Below are positions 8,140 to 15,589 of a stretch of 42,333 nucleotides of DNA, one piece after another. This DNA is from Sorangiineae bacterium NIC37A_2. GTDB taxonomy: Bacteria; Myxococcota_A; Polyangia; Polyangiales; Polyangiaceae. Location: NCBI GenBank assembly GCA_002085155.1, contig NASX01000030.1:14939-57271 (forward strand), in the 5' to 3' direction. A model generated the notes under the pieces. It was not told the DNA's origin and did not search any database. It saw only the letters and a list, made by a program, of their open reading frames with translations. Position 1 is the first letter of the stretch; each line of letters starts with the position of its first letter. The position numbers and the translations under genes are program-made.

Positions 8140-9231
8140 TCAGTCTTCGGGGCGCAGCTCCGCGAGCACGCGGAGCGCATTTTCCCCCAGGATGCCGACG
8201 ATTGTGCGCTCGTCAAAGCGCCGGTCGAGCATCGCTTGGACCAGACGGGGGAGCTCGAGGCAGGTCGGCATGTCGCGGGGCGGGCAGATGAGCCCATCGA
8301 AATCGCTCCCGAGGGCTACGTGCTCAGGTCCGACAACGCGCACCGCGTGTTCGATGTGGTCGACGAGGCTCTTGATGGTCCCCGAAAGCAGACCGTCTCC
8401 GAGGTAGAGTGAGTGGAAGATGATGCCGACCACGCCGCCGCGGTCCGCGATGGCCCGGAGCGCTCGGTCGTCGATGTTTCGCCACATGGCGTGAGCCCCG
8501 CTGACCCCTGTGTGGGAGACGATGGGGACGGCGCCCGGAGGGAGGACATCGAGGGCGGCCCAGAAGGCTCGCGGGTGAATGTGCGCGAGGTCGATGAAAA
8601 TGCGCCGTTCGGCGAGGCGCTCAATGAGCTCTCGGCCGCGGCGGGTCAGCGCCTCTCCGCTCTGGGTGACGAAGGAGGAGCTCGAGGCTCCGTAGGCGTT
8701 CCTGGTGAGATGGACGAGCCCGACCGAGACCAGATCGCCTCCGAGCTCGTCGAACAAGTGTTCGTCGCTCCCGAGCGCCCCGGCCCCCTGCACTGCGAGA
8801 AACGCGGCGTGGAGCCCCGCCTCTTGGCAAGCGCGATAGCCGCGCGCGCCCCGCACGAAGCGCGCTCGGTTTCCACGCTCCAGCTCCGAGCGGAGCTCAG
8901 CGAACTGCCTGCGAAACGCGTCGGCGCCGAGCTCGATGGGCCGGAGCGGATTCGCTGTGAGGCTGTAGAAGGCGCCGCGTAAACCTACCTCGAGGATGCG
9001 CGGCAGGTCTGCCTGTCCGAAAAGGAGCGCGCGCCGGAGCCCGATCTCGTGGCGCTTGCGCAAGTCGTAGCCGAGGGCTCGGCGAAAGCTCGGGCTCTCC
9101 ATGTGCAGGTCGACCGTGGGCGAGGCCAAAAAAAGGTCGGCCGCGCCGAGGGAGATCCCACAGGCAGCGGCCGTATCCGAAGGAGTGCGTCGAGTCGCTC
9201 GCTCGACGTCGTCTCCGCGTGCGCTCTTCAT
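8140..9231 (-). CDS. M19 (renal dipeptidase) family protein, altered metal site
   Basis: The 363-aa protein has the M19 motifs in order: DLHMESP (41-47; classical DGHNDLP), DLAH (214-217), VSHTG (238-242), RNIDD (251-255) and GSDFDG (308-313). Known members are zinc enzymes cleaving dipeptides, with ligands equivalent to His20, Asp22, Glu125, His198 and His219 of human renal dipeptidase. Here the second ligand is Glu45 instead of Asp, and the bridging Glu125 position reads LAVQGAGAL, i.e. Gln148. The Gln should weaken or abolish the binuclear zinc site. No signal peptide is apparent, so it is probably cytoplasmic. Family membership is secure; dipeptidase activity is doubtful. It may act on a different amide or lactone, or be regulatory. 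Confidence 0.87.
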   Translation of the reverse strand: MKSARGDDVERATRRTPSDTAAACGISLGAADLFLASPTVDLHMESPSFRRALGYDLRKRHEIGLRRALLFGQADLPRILEVGLRGAFYSLTANPLRPIELGADAFRRQFAELRSELERGNRARFVRGARGYRACQEAGLHAAFLAVQGAGALGSDEHLFDELGGDLVSVGLVHLTRNAYGASSSSFVTQSGEALTRRGRELIERLAERRIFIDLAHIHPRAFWAALDVLPPGAVPIVSHTGVSGAHAMWRNIDDRALRAIADRGGVVGIIFHSLYLGDGLLSGTIKSLVDHIEHAVRVVGPEHVALGSDFDGLICPPRDMPTCLELPRLVQAMLDRRFDERTIVGILGENALRVLAELRPED

Positions 9232-9242
9232 GAAAAGGCTTG

Positions 9243-9524
9243 TTAGAGCCCCTGGGGCACCTGGTCGAGGTTGACCTCGCCGAGGGCGTAACGAATGAGC
9301 GCGCTCCGGTTGGCCTTGGTCATGCCCTTGGCCTTCAGGGACTCGACCATGTTGTCCAGATGGTCCAGGTCTTTGGTGTACATGGAGATGCAGATCACCT
9401 TGTAGTGAGCCGGCTTCTCCGATCGTTTCGCCTCGAGGGCCTCCGCAAGGAACGGAGATTCTTGGTCGCGTGCGTCATGGGTCCTGGGCGCCGCTGTCGC
9501 CCCGAAGTCGGAATGGTCGTTCAT
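9243..9524 (-). CDS. Small ribbon-helix-helix-like protein
   Basis: The protein is 93 aa. The first ~35 residues are polar and probably disordered. Residues ~40-88 begin with a beta strand ([10 protein letters not shown]), then two helices ([17 protein letters not shown] and [15 protein letters not shown]). The pattern strand, helix, short turn, '[10 protein letters not shown]' helix is that of a ribbon-helix-helix DNA-binding domain, in which paired strands enter the major groove. An 11-bp gap separates its stop from the start of the M19 gene, so the two are probably co-transcribed. No partner toxin is present. It may be a transcription repressor, but the target is unknown. Confidence 0.7.
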   Translation of the reverse strand: MNDHSDFGATAAPRTHDARDQESPFLAEALEAKRSEKPAHYKVICISMYTKDLDHLDNMVESLKAKGMTKANRSALIRYALGEVNLDQVPQGL

Positions 9525-9671
9525 CGTGCCTCCTCATGCGGCGCAATCGCCGCGCACTCATCGCAATGCACGAAAGCGGAGCAGGCGGCCAAGTTTCGGT
9601 AAGTATTTCGTGTGCCTCGGGGCGCAAATTGCGGCCGAGGAGCTAGAAGGCACGCGCAGAGGGCTTCCTCC

Positions 9672-9699
9672 GACCCGAGAGGGCTCGAGCTCTCGGGTC
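9672..9699 (-). terminator. Hairpin downstream of purH
   Basis: GACCCGAGAG (9672-9681) and CTCTCGGGTC (9690-9699) form a perfect 10-bp stem with an 8-nt loop, about 44 bp past the purH stop. No T-tract follows on the minus strand, so termination may be weak or Rho-assisted. The rest of the 218-bp gap shows nothing clear. Confidence 0.45.
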
Positions 9700-9742
9700 T
9701 GCCTCAGCGCCCAGAGAGCTCGCCGTTTTGAGAGGGTCTCCG

Positions 9743-11305
9743 TCAGTGGCGGAAGTGGCGGGCGCCGGTGAAGACCATGGAGACGCCGAGGCGGTTCGCG
9801 GCGTCGATGACCTCTGGGTCCTTCTTGCTTCCGCCAGGCTGAGCGAAGGCTACGACACCGGCCTCTGCGGCGAGCTCGACCCCGTCCGGGAAGGGGAAGA
9901 AGGCGTCAGAGGCGAGGACTGCCCCCCGGGCGAGGGGACCGGCCTGCTCGCAGGCGATGCGCACAGCATTGACCCGCGCCGTTTGGCCGCCGCCGATGCC
10001 GACCGTCGCGAGGACTCCGGGAGCGACCTCCCGGGCGAGGACGATGGCGTTCGAGCGCACGTGTTTTGCGACGCCCCAGGCAAACTCGAGAGCGTTGCGT
10101 TCGACCTCGGAAGGCTTCTTTTCGGTCACGACGGGGGCCTGAAGGACCTCGCCGGTGCCGGTGCTGTCCCGCTCCTGGACGACGTAGCCGCCGCCGATCC
10201 CTTTGGCGACGAGCTCGTGATGATCCGAGCCGAGCCAGGCGCTTGTCGCGAGCAGGCGCAGGTTCGGTTTCTTCCGGAGCAGCGCCAAAGCGCTCTCTTC
10301 GAAGCGCGGAGCGATCACGCACTCGAGGAACGTCTCACTGAGCACAAGGGCGGTCTCTTCGTCGACGGGACGGTTCAGGGCGACGATGCCTCCGAAGGCG
10401 CTCACCGCGTCCGCGTCGCGGGCGGCCCGGTAAGCATCGACCAGCTTCGGCGCAGTGGCTGCACCCGAGGGGCAGGCGTGTTTGATCACGACGGCAGCGG
10501 GACCGGTGAACTCTCGAACCGCTTCGAGCGCGGCGCTCGCGTCGACGAGGTTATTGTAGGAGAGCTCCTTCTGGCCCGTGCCGAGGCTTTCGGCGAGCGC
10601 CAGGCTGCCGGCGGGAGCGTCGCGCGTGACGTAAAATGCGCCTTTTTGATGGGGATTTTCGCCGTAACGGAGCGGGTAGCCCTTCACGAGAGCGAGAGTC
10701 AGGTTCTTCGGGAAGCCGTCGGGCTCCTCAAGAGCGGTCATCCATCCGCTGATGGCGGCGTCGTAAGCCGCGGTGAGGGCGAAGGCCTTCCCGGCGAGCT
10801 TGCGGCGCAGTTCCTTCGAGACCTCGCCGGTCTTCTCGATCTCGGCCAGCACGATGCCGTAGTCGTCGGGATCGGTGACGATGGCGACGCGCTCGTGATT
10901 CTTGGCGGCGCTGCGCACCATGCTGGGGCCGCCGATGTCGATGTTCTCAATGAGCTCCTCGAAGGTCGCGCCGGGCTTCTTCAGAGTCTGCTCAAAGGGG
11001 TAAAGATTGACGACGACGAGGTCGATGAACTCGGCTCCGATGCGCGTGAGGTCCGCTTCGTCGTGATTCTCTCGGGCCAAGATGCCGCCGTGGACCTTCG
11101 GGTGCAGCGTCTTGACGCGGCCGTCCATGACCTCAGGTGAGCCGGTGTACTCATCCACCGGGACCACCTCAATGCCCGCTTGGACGAGGGTCTTGTAGGT
11201 GCCTCCTGTGGACAGGAGCACGGTGCCGCGATCGGCGAGCGCGCGAGCGAAGCTGACGAGGCCAGTCTTATCGGATACGGAGAGAAGCGCGCGACGGATC
11301 GGCAT
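9743..11305 (-). CDS. purH: Bifunctional AICAR formyltransferase/IMP cyclohydrolase
   Basis: This enzyme carries out the last two steps of purine synthesis: formylation of AICAR with 10-formyl-THF, then ring closure to IMP. The N-terminal IMP cyclohydrolase (MGS-like) domain starts RRALLSVSDKTGLVSFARAL and includes STGGTYKTL and HPKVHGGILA. The transformylase domain carries RYGENPHQKGAFY, LSYNNLVD, the catalytic Lys-His in VIKHACPSGAA, SAFGGIVALN, and ends GVSMVFTGARHFRH. The length of 520 aa is normal. The usual KHxNPCG segment reads KHACPSG here, so the Asn-Pro-Cys is changed while Lys-His is retained. It lies 46 bp downstream of the pseudouridine synthase gene on the same strand and may share its transcript. 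Confidence 0.96.
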   Translation of the reverse strand: MPIRRALLSVSDKTGLVSFARALADRGTVLLSTGGTYKTLVQAGIEVVPVDEYTGSPEVMDGRVKTLHPKVHGGILARENHDEADLTRIGAEFIDLVVVNLYPFEQTLKKPGATFEELIENIDIGGPSMVRSAAKNHERVAIVTDPDDYGIVLAEIEKTGEVSKELRRKLAGKAFALTAAYDAAISGWMTALEEPDGFPKNLTLALVKGYPLRYGENPHQKGAFYVTRDAPAGSLALAESLGTGQKELSYNNLVDASAALEAVREFTGPAAVVIKHACPSGAATAPKLVDAYRAARDADAVSAFGGIVALNRPVDEETALVLSETFLECVIAPRFEESALALLRKKPNLRLLATSAWLGSDHHELVAKGIGGGYVVQERDSTGTGEVLQAPVVTEKKPSEVERNALEFAWGVAKHVRSNAIVLAREVAPGVLATVGIGGGQTARVNAVRIACEQAGPLARGAVLASDAFFPFPDGVELAAEAGVVAFAQPGGSKKDPEVIDAANRLGVSMVFTGARHFRH

Positions 11306-11351
11306 GGGGACTTTCGGTTATCGTCCGCCGGGCTCTCCGTCAACGGGATCT

Positions 11352-12392
11352 TTACGCGCTTGCCGGCTCCGCAAAGTCGTCGGCGCGTCCTCCACGATCC
11401 AGCCAAAATGTACGGAGGTCCGCGGGAAGGGGGGCGACGAAATGATGGATCTGTCCGGTGAAACAGTGGCGCACAGTGTGGCTCCGAGCGTGGAGCGCGT
11501 GGCGGGGGAGCTCGAGGACCCGCAGATCTTCCTCGGTGAGCTGACCATCGGCGGCGCGGGCGAGTAGGCCTTCGTCGGGGCCGTAGAGCTTGTCACCGAC
11601 AAGAGGTGCTCCGAGGTGCGCGAGGTGGACCCGGATTTGGTGCTGACGGCCGGTGTGGAGTCCGCACTCGACCAGCGCGTAGCCGTGAGCCGTTGCGCGG
11701 ACTTTGACGGTGGTGCGCGCGCTTTGGCCGCGGCCGCGCTCGGTGACGCGGACCTTGACGCGCAGAGGGCTCGGGTCGTCCTCGAGGGGCAAGTCACAGA
11801 GACCTTCACTCGGCACGCCGTGGGTGATGGCGAGGTAGGTCTTGTCGGCGCGCTCGGGGGGGAGACCGAGGTCGGCCGCTCGGGCTGCGGCGAGACTTCG
11901 CTCCTCGAGCTGGATCTTGAAGGCACGATCGGCTTCGGTCGATTTTCCGAGCAGGAGTACGCCGCTCGTCTCGCGGTCAAGGCGGTGGATCAGGCTCAGC
12001 GTTTGATGGGGGCGCTCCCGCTCGAGCGTCCGGATCACCGTGTGTTTATGGTGCCGCGCGGTCGGGTGCACGGTCATGAGCGGAGGTTTGTTCACGACCA
12101 AGAGGTGGTCGTCCTCGTAGATGTGACCGATCGGCTCCCGGGGCGGTTCTTCGTCGAGGGGCGGACGCCACAGATAGATCTTCTGCTCAGCTTTCAGGCG
12201 CTCGGAAGACCTGAGTTTCCGCCCATCCTCGCTGAAGGCGCTCGCCTTGATGATCGCCTGCGCCCGGGAGCGGCTCGTCGCTCGCAACTCGAGCGGAAGG
12301 AAACGGTCCAGACGCATCCCTTCGCATTCCGGCGGAACGCGCAGGACGCGTAAGATCGCATCTTCGTCCACTTCCGGCGGACGCCGGGTCAC
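11352..12392 (-). CDS. RluA-family rRNA/tRNA pseudouridine synthase
   Basis: The 346-aa protein has an S4-like RNA-binding N-terminus (EGMRLDRFLPLEL...SRSRAQAIIKASAF) followed by an RluA catalytic domain. Motif II HRLDRETSGVLLL (~135-147) contains the catalytic Asp that attacks the uridine. Supporting motifs are IGHIYEDDHLLVVNKPP, KTYLAITHG and the C-terminal GLHTGRQHQIRVHLAHLGAPLVGDKLYG. The substrate site (23S rRNA or tRNA) cannot be told from sequence, so no rlu symbol is given. It starts with a GTG that overlaps the argB stop (GTGA, 12389-12392), which indicates translational coupling to arginine synthesis. Confidence 0.92.
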   Translation of the reverse strand: MTRRPPEVDEDAILRVLRVPPECEGMRLDRFLPLELRATSRSRAQAIIKASAFSEDGRKLRSSERLKAEQKIYLWRPPLDEEPPREPIGHIYEDDHLLVVNKPPLMTVHPTARHHKHTVIRTLERERPHQTLSLIHRLDRETSGVLLLGKSTEADRAFKIQLEERSLAAARAADLGLPPERADKTYLAITHGVPSEGLCDLPLEDDPSPLRVKVRVTERGRGQSARTTVKVRATAHGYALVECGLHTGRQHQIRVHLAHLGAPLVGDKLYGPDEGLLARAADGQLTEEDLRVLELPRHALHARSHTVRHCFTGQIHHFVAPLPADLRTFWLDRGGRADDFAEPASA

Positions 12393-13285
12393 AAGGAAAT
12401 ATTGTCCTTCTTGATCTCGGTGCCGACCCCTTGATCGGTGAAGATTTCGAGCAGGAGCGCGTGGCGGGTGCGGCCGTCCACGATGTGGACCTTTTTGACG
12501 CCGCGCTCGACGGCGTCGAGCGCGCAGCGCACCTTCGGGATCATGCCGCCGCTGATGACGCCGCTCTGGATCAGCGACTGGGCCGCTTCGCTCGTCAGCT
12601 CACTGATGAGCTCCCCGTTTTGGTCTTTGACGCCGGCCACGTCCGTCATCAGCATCAGCTTCTCCGCGGAGAGCGCCGCCGCGATGCGACCGGCCGCGGT
12701 ATCGGCATTGATGTTGAGCGCTTCGCCGCTTGCGCTCTGGCCGATCGGTGCGACGACGGGCACGTAACCTCCGCGCAAGAGATCGCCGAGCAGATTCGGG
12801 CTGACGCTTTCGATATCGCCGACGCGCCCGAGGTCGACCGTGACCTGTCGGCCCTCCTTGTCGAGTTTCTGCTCGGGGCCACGCCGGCGCGCTCGGATGA
12901 AGCGATCATCTTTCCCGCTGAGACCAACGGCGCGCACCCCTTCGTCCGCAATGAGACCAACGATCTCCGAGTTGACCTTACCCCCGAGGACCATCTCGAC
13001 GACATCCATCGTCGCATCGTCAGTGACGCGCAGGCCGCTCTGGAACGTCGGCACGATGCCCATCTGCGCGAGCGTCTCGTTGATCTGAGGACCGCCGCCA
13101 TGCACCACAACCACCTGAATCCCGACGTAGCGAAGCAGCGCGACGTCGCGCGCAAAGGAGCGCTTCAAGGTCTCGTCGACCATGGCGTGCCCGCCGTATT
13201 TCACGACGAACACCCGACCGTGGAAGCGCTGAATGTAGGGGAGCGCTTCGTGGAGAGTGGCGGCTTTCTGAATCAGGGCATCCAT
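12389..13285 (-). CDS. argB: Acetylglutamate kinase
   Basis: This enzyme phosphorylates N-acetyl-L-glutamate in the second step of arginine synthesis. The amino-acid kinase fold is evident from VFVVKYGGHAMVDE (phosphate binding), VVVHGGGPQINETL, the substrate region SGLRVTD, NINADTAAGRIAAAL, LMLMTDVAGV and SGGMIPKV. The length is 298 aa, normal for the family. The ATG at 13285 was chosen over longer in-frame options (to 13462) because upstream residues are not argB-like and would overlap the divergent glycosyltransferase gene; GAGG lies about 8 nt upstream. The N-terminal helix (DALIQKAATLHEALPYIQRF) resembles the arginine-sensing helix of hexameric, feedback-inhibited forms. It is the first gene of the argB/RluA/purH run. 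Confidence 0.95.
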   Translation of the reverse strand: MDALIQKAATLHEALPYIQRFHGRVFVVKYGGHAMVDETLKRSFARDVALLRYVGIQVVVVHGGGPQINETLAQMGIVPTFQSGLRVTDDATMDVVEMVLGGKVNSEIVGLIADEGVRAVGLSGKDDRFIRARRRGPEQKLDKEGRQVTVDLGRVGDIESVSPNLLGDLLRGGYVPVVAPIGQSASGEALNINADTAAGRIAAALSAEKLMLMTDVAGVKDQNGELISELTSEAAQSLIQSGVISGGMIPKVRCALDAVERGVKKVHIVDGRTRHALLLEIFTDQGVGTEIKKDNISL

Positions 13286-13424
13286 GGCAAGGCCTCGGGG
13301 AGGGAACGCGGCCGGCTCATAGCAGGCGCATTCGGGCCCGACGAGAGGGGGAGGGCGTCTACCCTGGCAGGCGGCCCGACGGAGGCCTTTTGACGGGGAG
13401 TCGGCCGTGCTAGGGGCGAAATTC

Positions 13425-14846
13425 ATGAATTTGCTCCTGGTCGGTCTCGAGCTCAGCCCCATCTCCGTGCGTTCGGGCGCGGCGGAATCGCTGCTCGCCC
13501 TCTCGAAGTCGCTCCGGCTCCTGGATCACGAGGTCACCATCGTGATCCCCTACTTCGAGTCGGTCTCGAGCTCAGGGCTGCTGGCCGCGCGGCGCATTTC
13601 CCCGCTCCCCTGCAAGGCGGGGTCGGCGCGGGTCTACGAATCGACCCTGCCGAGCGGCGCGAAGCTCGTGCTGCTGGAGGTCGGAGGAGAGCCCTACGCG
13701 CAGGATGCCTTCACCCGGGAGGGCTCCGAGCGCACGACTCTTGAGTTCGCCGAGGCGGTCGTCCGGTTGGTCCTCGAGCGTTTGAATCAAGGCCAGGGCC
13801 CCGACCTCGTCCATGCCATCGGAGACCGAGCGGGCCTCGTGCTGCCGCTGCTTCGTTTCGAGGATGCGGCGATCGGTCGAGCGGTCTCTCTCCTATTGCC
13901 TTACGAGCCTGGCGAGCTGTCTGCGGAGCTTCTCGCTGAGTGGAAACTCGAAGCAGAGCCCCAGAAGGACTCCCGCTCGCGGCTCGCCTGTGTGCTAGGC
14001 GCCGCAGAAACTGTCATTTGTCCTTCACGCTTCGTACGCGACGCATTCCTGGGTCCCTTGGGTCCTCGCTCGAGTGTGCTCAGGCTCGAGGAGCGCGGGC
14101 TGGTGCACATCGTGCCGGAAGGACTCGACGTCGGCGTGTACAACCCGGCGAGCGATCCGGCGCTTCCCTTCCGCTACACACCTCACGACCGAAGCGGCAA
14201 GGCTCGCTCGCGCTCGAAGTACATCCAGGAACATCGCCTGACTCAAGGGGCGGAATCGCCGCTCGTCGCTGTCGACCTTGTGCGAGCGAGCAGCAGCGAT
14301 GTGAAGCGCGCGCTCGATGAGGTGCCCGGTTTGGTGCGCCAGGGAGTGCTCGCGGTCCTCTGCGTGCGGCGGGAGCACCAGGCAGAGGCGACGGAAGCTG
14401 CCTCGGCGTTTGCGGATCGAGTTGCGGTCGAGGTGGAGCCGGGGCCTGCGCGGGCGCGTTGGGCCCTTGGTGCTGCGGATTTCTGGCTGCCGCTCGGGGG
14501 CGATGACGGCTCGGGCCGTCGGCTCCTCGAGGCCGCCCGCTACGGGGCCGTTCCGCTGGTCGAGAGCGCTGGGCCATTGGCTGAGCGCGCTGTTCCCGTC
14601 GACGCCGAGCTCTACTCTGGCACCGCGCTCGTCTACGATCCGAGCGAGAGTCTCACTGAAGCCGCGGGGCGCGCGATCGCGGCTTACCGCCGGCCTGCCT
14701 TCTCGAGCTGGGTGGGACGCGTCATGGCGCAAGATTTCGCCTGGGATCGGGCAGCCCGCCGGCACCTGCAGCTCTATCGTCAGATGCTCCGTGGCGGAGC
14801 ATCGAGTCGCTCCGAGCTCGGGGCCGCTGAAGCCAGCGCTCTCTGA
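13425..14846 (+). CDS. Degenerate glycogen synthase (GT5)-like protein
   Basis: This 473-aa protein aligns by eye with GlgA: an N-terminal Rossmann part (LVGLELSPISVRSGAAESLL, compare VCSEMFPLLKTGGLADV), TVICPSRFVRDAF, PEGLDVGVYNPASDPALPFR (compare NGIDxxxWNPxxDxxL), SGKARSRSKYIQE, and a C-terminal RYGAVPLVESAGPLAE (compare KYGTLPLVRxTGGLAD). Active GlgA residues are missing: the KTGG lysine is VRSG, the GRLxxQKG Arg/Lys region reads VDLVRASSSD, and the EPCGL glutamate region reads GGDDGSG. It probably does not make glucan and may bind a sugar nucleotide or regulate. The ATG at 13425 follows AGGGGC at good spacing. It is divergent from argB. Its last 67 bp overlap the 3' end of the convergent membrane-protein gene. 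Confidence 0.75.
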   Translation: MNLLLVGLELSPISVRSGAAESLLALSKSLRLLDHEVTIVIPYFESVSSSGLLAARRISPLPCKAGSARVYESTLPSGAKLVLLEVGGEPYAQDAFTREGSERTTLEFAEAVVRLVLERLNQGQGPDLVHAIGDRAGLVLPLLRFEDAAIGRAVSLLLPYEPGELSAELLAEWKLEAEPQKDSRSRLACVLGAAETVICPSRFVRDAFLGPLGPRSSVLRLEERGLVHIVPEGLDVGVYNPASDPALPFRYTPHDRSGKARSRSKYIQEHRLTQGAESPLVAVDLVRASSSDVKRALDEVPGLVRQGVLAVLCVRREHQAEATEAASAFADRVAVEVEPGPARARWALGAADFWLPLGGDDGSGRRLLEAARYGAVPLVESAGPLAERAVPVDAELYSGTALVYDPSESLTEAAGRAIAAYRRPAFSSWVGRVMAQDFAWDRAARRHLQLYRQMLRGGASSRSELGAAEASAL

Positions 14847-15589
14847 TAGACAAGGTCGACCGCGATCTTCCCCGCGAGTGTGAGGAAAAACAAGAGCGGT
14901 GCGGCCTCCGTCTTGTTCTCGAGCGCCCAGAGTCCGGCCGCGTACGTCGTGAGCGAGAGGGTCGCCCCGAGGCAGGTGAGGCCGAGGGTGACGCCGAAGA
15001 GCGAAAGAGGGCGGGCTTTGAGCGCGCCGAGCGCTGAGGCCAGAGGGGCGAAGAGTGAGGCGGTCGGGCTGCTCAGAGAATGGAGCGCGGTCAACGTTTC
15101 GAACGCGTGAGCGAATGAGCGGCCGATGAGCAGGGCGACAAGTCCTAGGGCGACCGCGTTACCCGGTTCGTGATACGCGTCGCTCTTTCGGGCGAGCGCG
15201 AGGGCTCCGAGGAAAAGGAGGCTACCGAACGTCACGCGGAGCGGAAAGGTGAGGAGCAGCGCCCTGCCGATGCGGCGAAAAGCGATCCCTTCAAAGCCGA
15301 GCGCGGCCCAGGTCGTGACGAGCCGGACGAGCCAAAGGACGACCGAGAGCCCCAAAAAGGCGACCAAGAACGAACTCAAAGCACCCTTCCACTCCTCGAA
15401 GCTGAGGCGCGCGGCATCGAGCAAGAGCAGCATCCCTCCCGAAAGAAGCTCGCTGTCGTCGATCCGCAGACGGAGAACCGGTCGTGCGACCTGTGCCGTG
15501 GCGAGCTCGGAGGCAGCCTTGAGGAACAAGGCGGCGCACAAGATAAACGCAGCGTCTCGGACGAGGCCTCTCATGCCGCTCTGCCTCAT
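14780..15589 (-). CDS. Polytopic membrane protein of unknown function
   Basis: The 269-aa protein has about six hydrophobic segments: DAAFILCAALFLKAAS, LSSFLVAFLGLSVVLWLV, FPLRVTFGSLLFLGALALA, AVALGLVALLIG, LSLFGVTLGLTCLGATLSL and AAPLLFFLTLAGKIAVDLVY. No family motif is recognised. Its ATG overlaps the M1 peptidase stop (ATGA at 15586-15589), so the two are translated together and may work together in the envelope. Its 3' end overlaps the GlgA-like gene on the other strand by 67 bp. Confidence 0.75.
   Translation of the reverse strand: MRQSGMRGLVRDAAFILCAALFLKAASELATAQVARPVLRLRIDDSELLSGGMLLLLDAARLSFEEWKGALSSFLVAFLGLSVVLWLVRLVTTWAALGFEGIAFRRIGRALLLTFPLRVTFGSLLFLGALALARKSDAYHEPGNAVALGLVALLIGRSFAHAFETLTALHSLSSPTASLFAPLASALGALKARPLSLFGVTLGLTCLGATLSLTTYAAGLWALENKTEAAPLLFFLTLAGKIAVDLVYQRALASAAPSSERLDAPPRSI

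Noticed and set aside
9728-11140. Long plus-strand open frame (470 codons)
   Set aside because: Antisense shadow of purH; composition follows the reverse of the real codons and no family is recognisable.
12431-13393. Long plus-strand open frame (320 codons)
   Set aside because: Antisense shadow of argB.
13286-13462. 59-residue N-terminal extension of argB
   Set aside because: Not ArgB-like and overlaps the divergent gene start; the ATG at 13285 gives the usual length.
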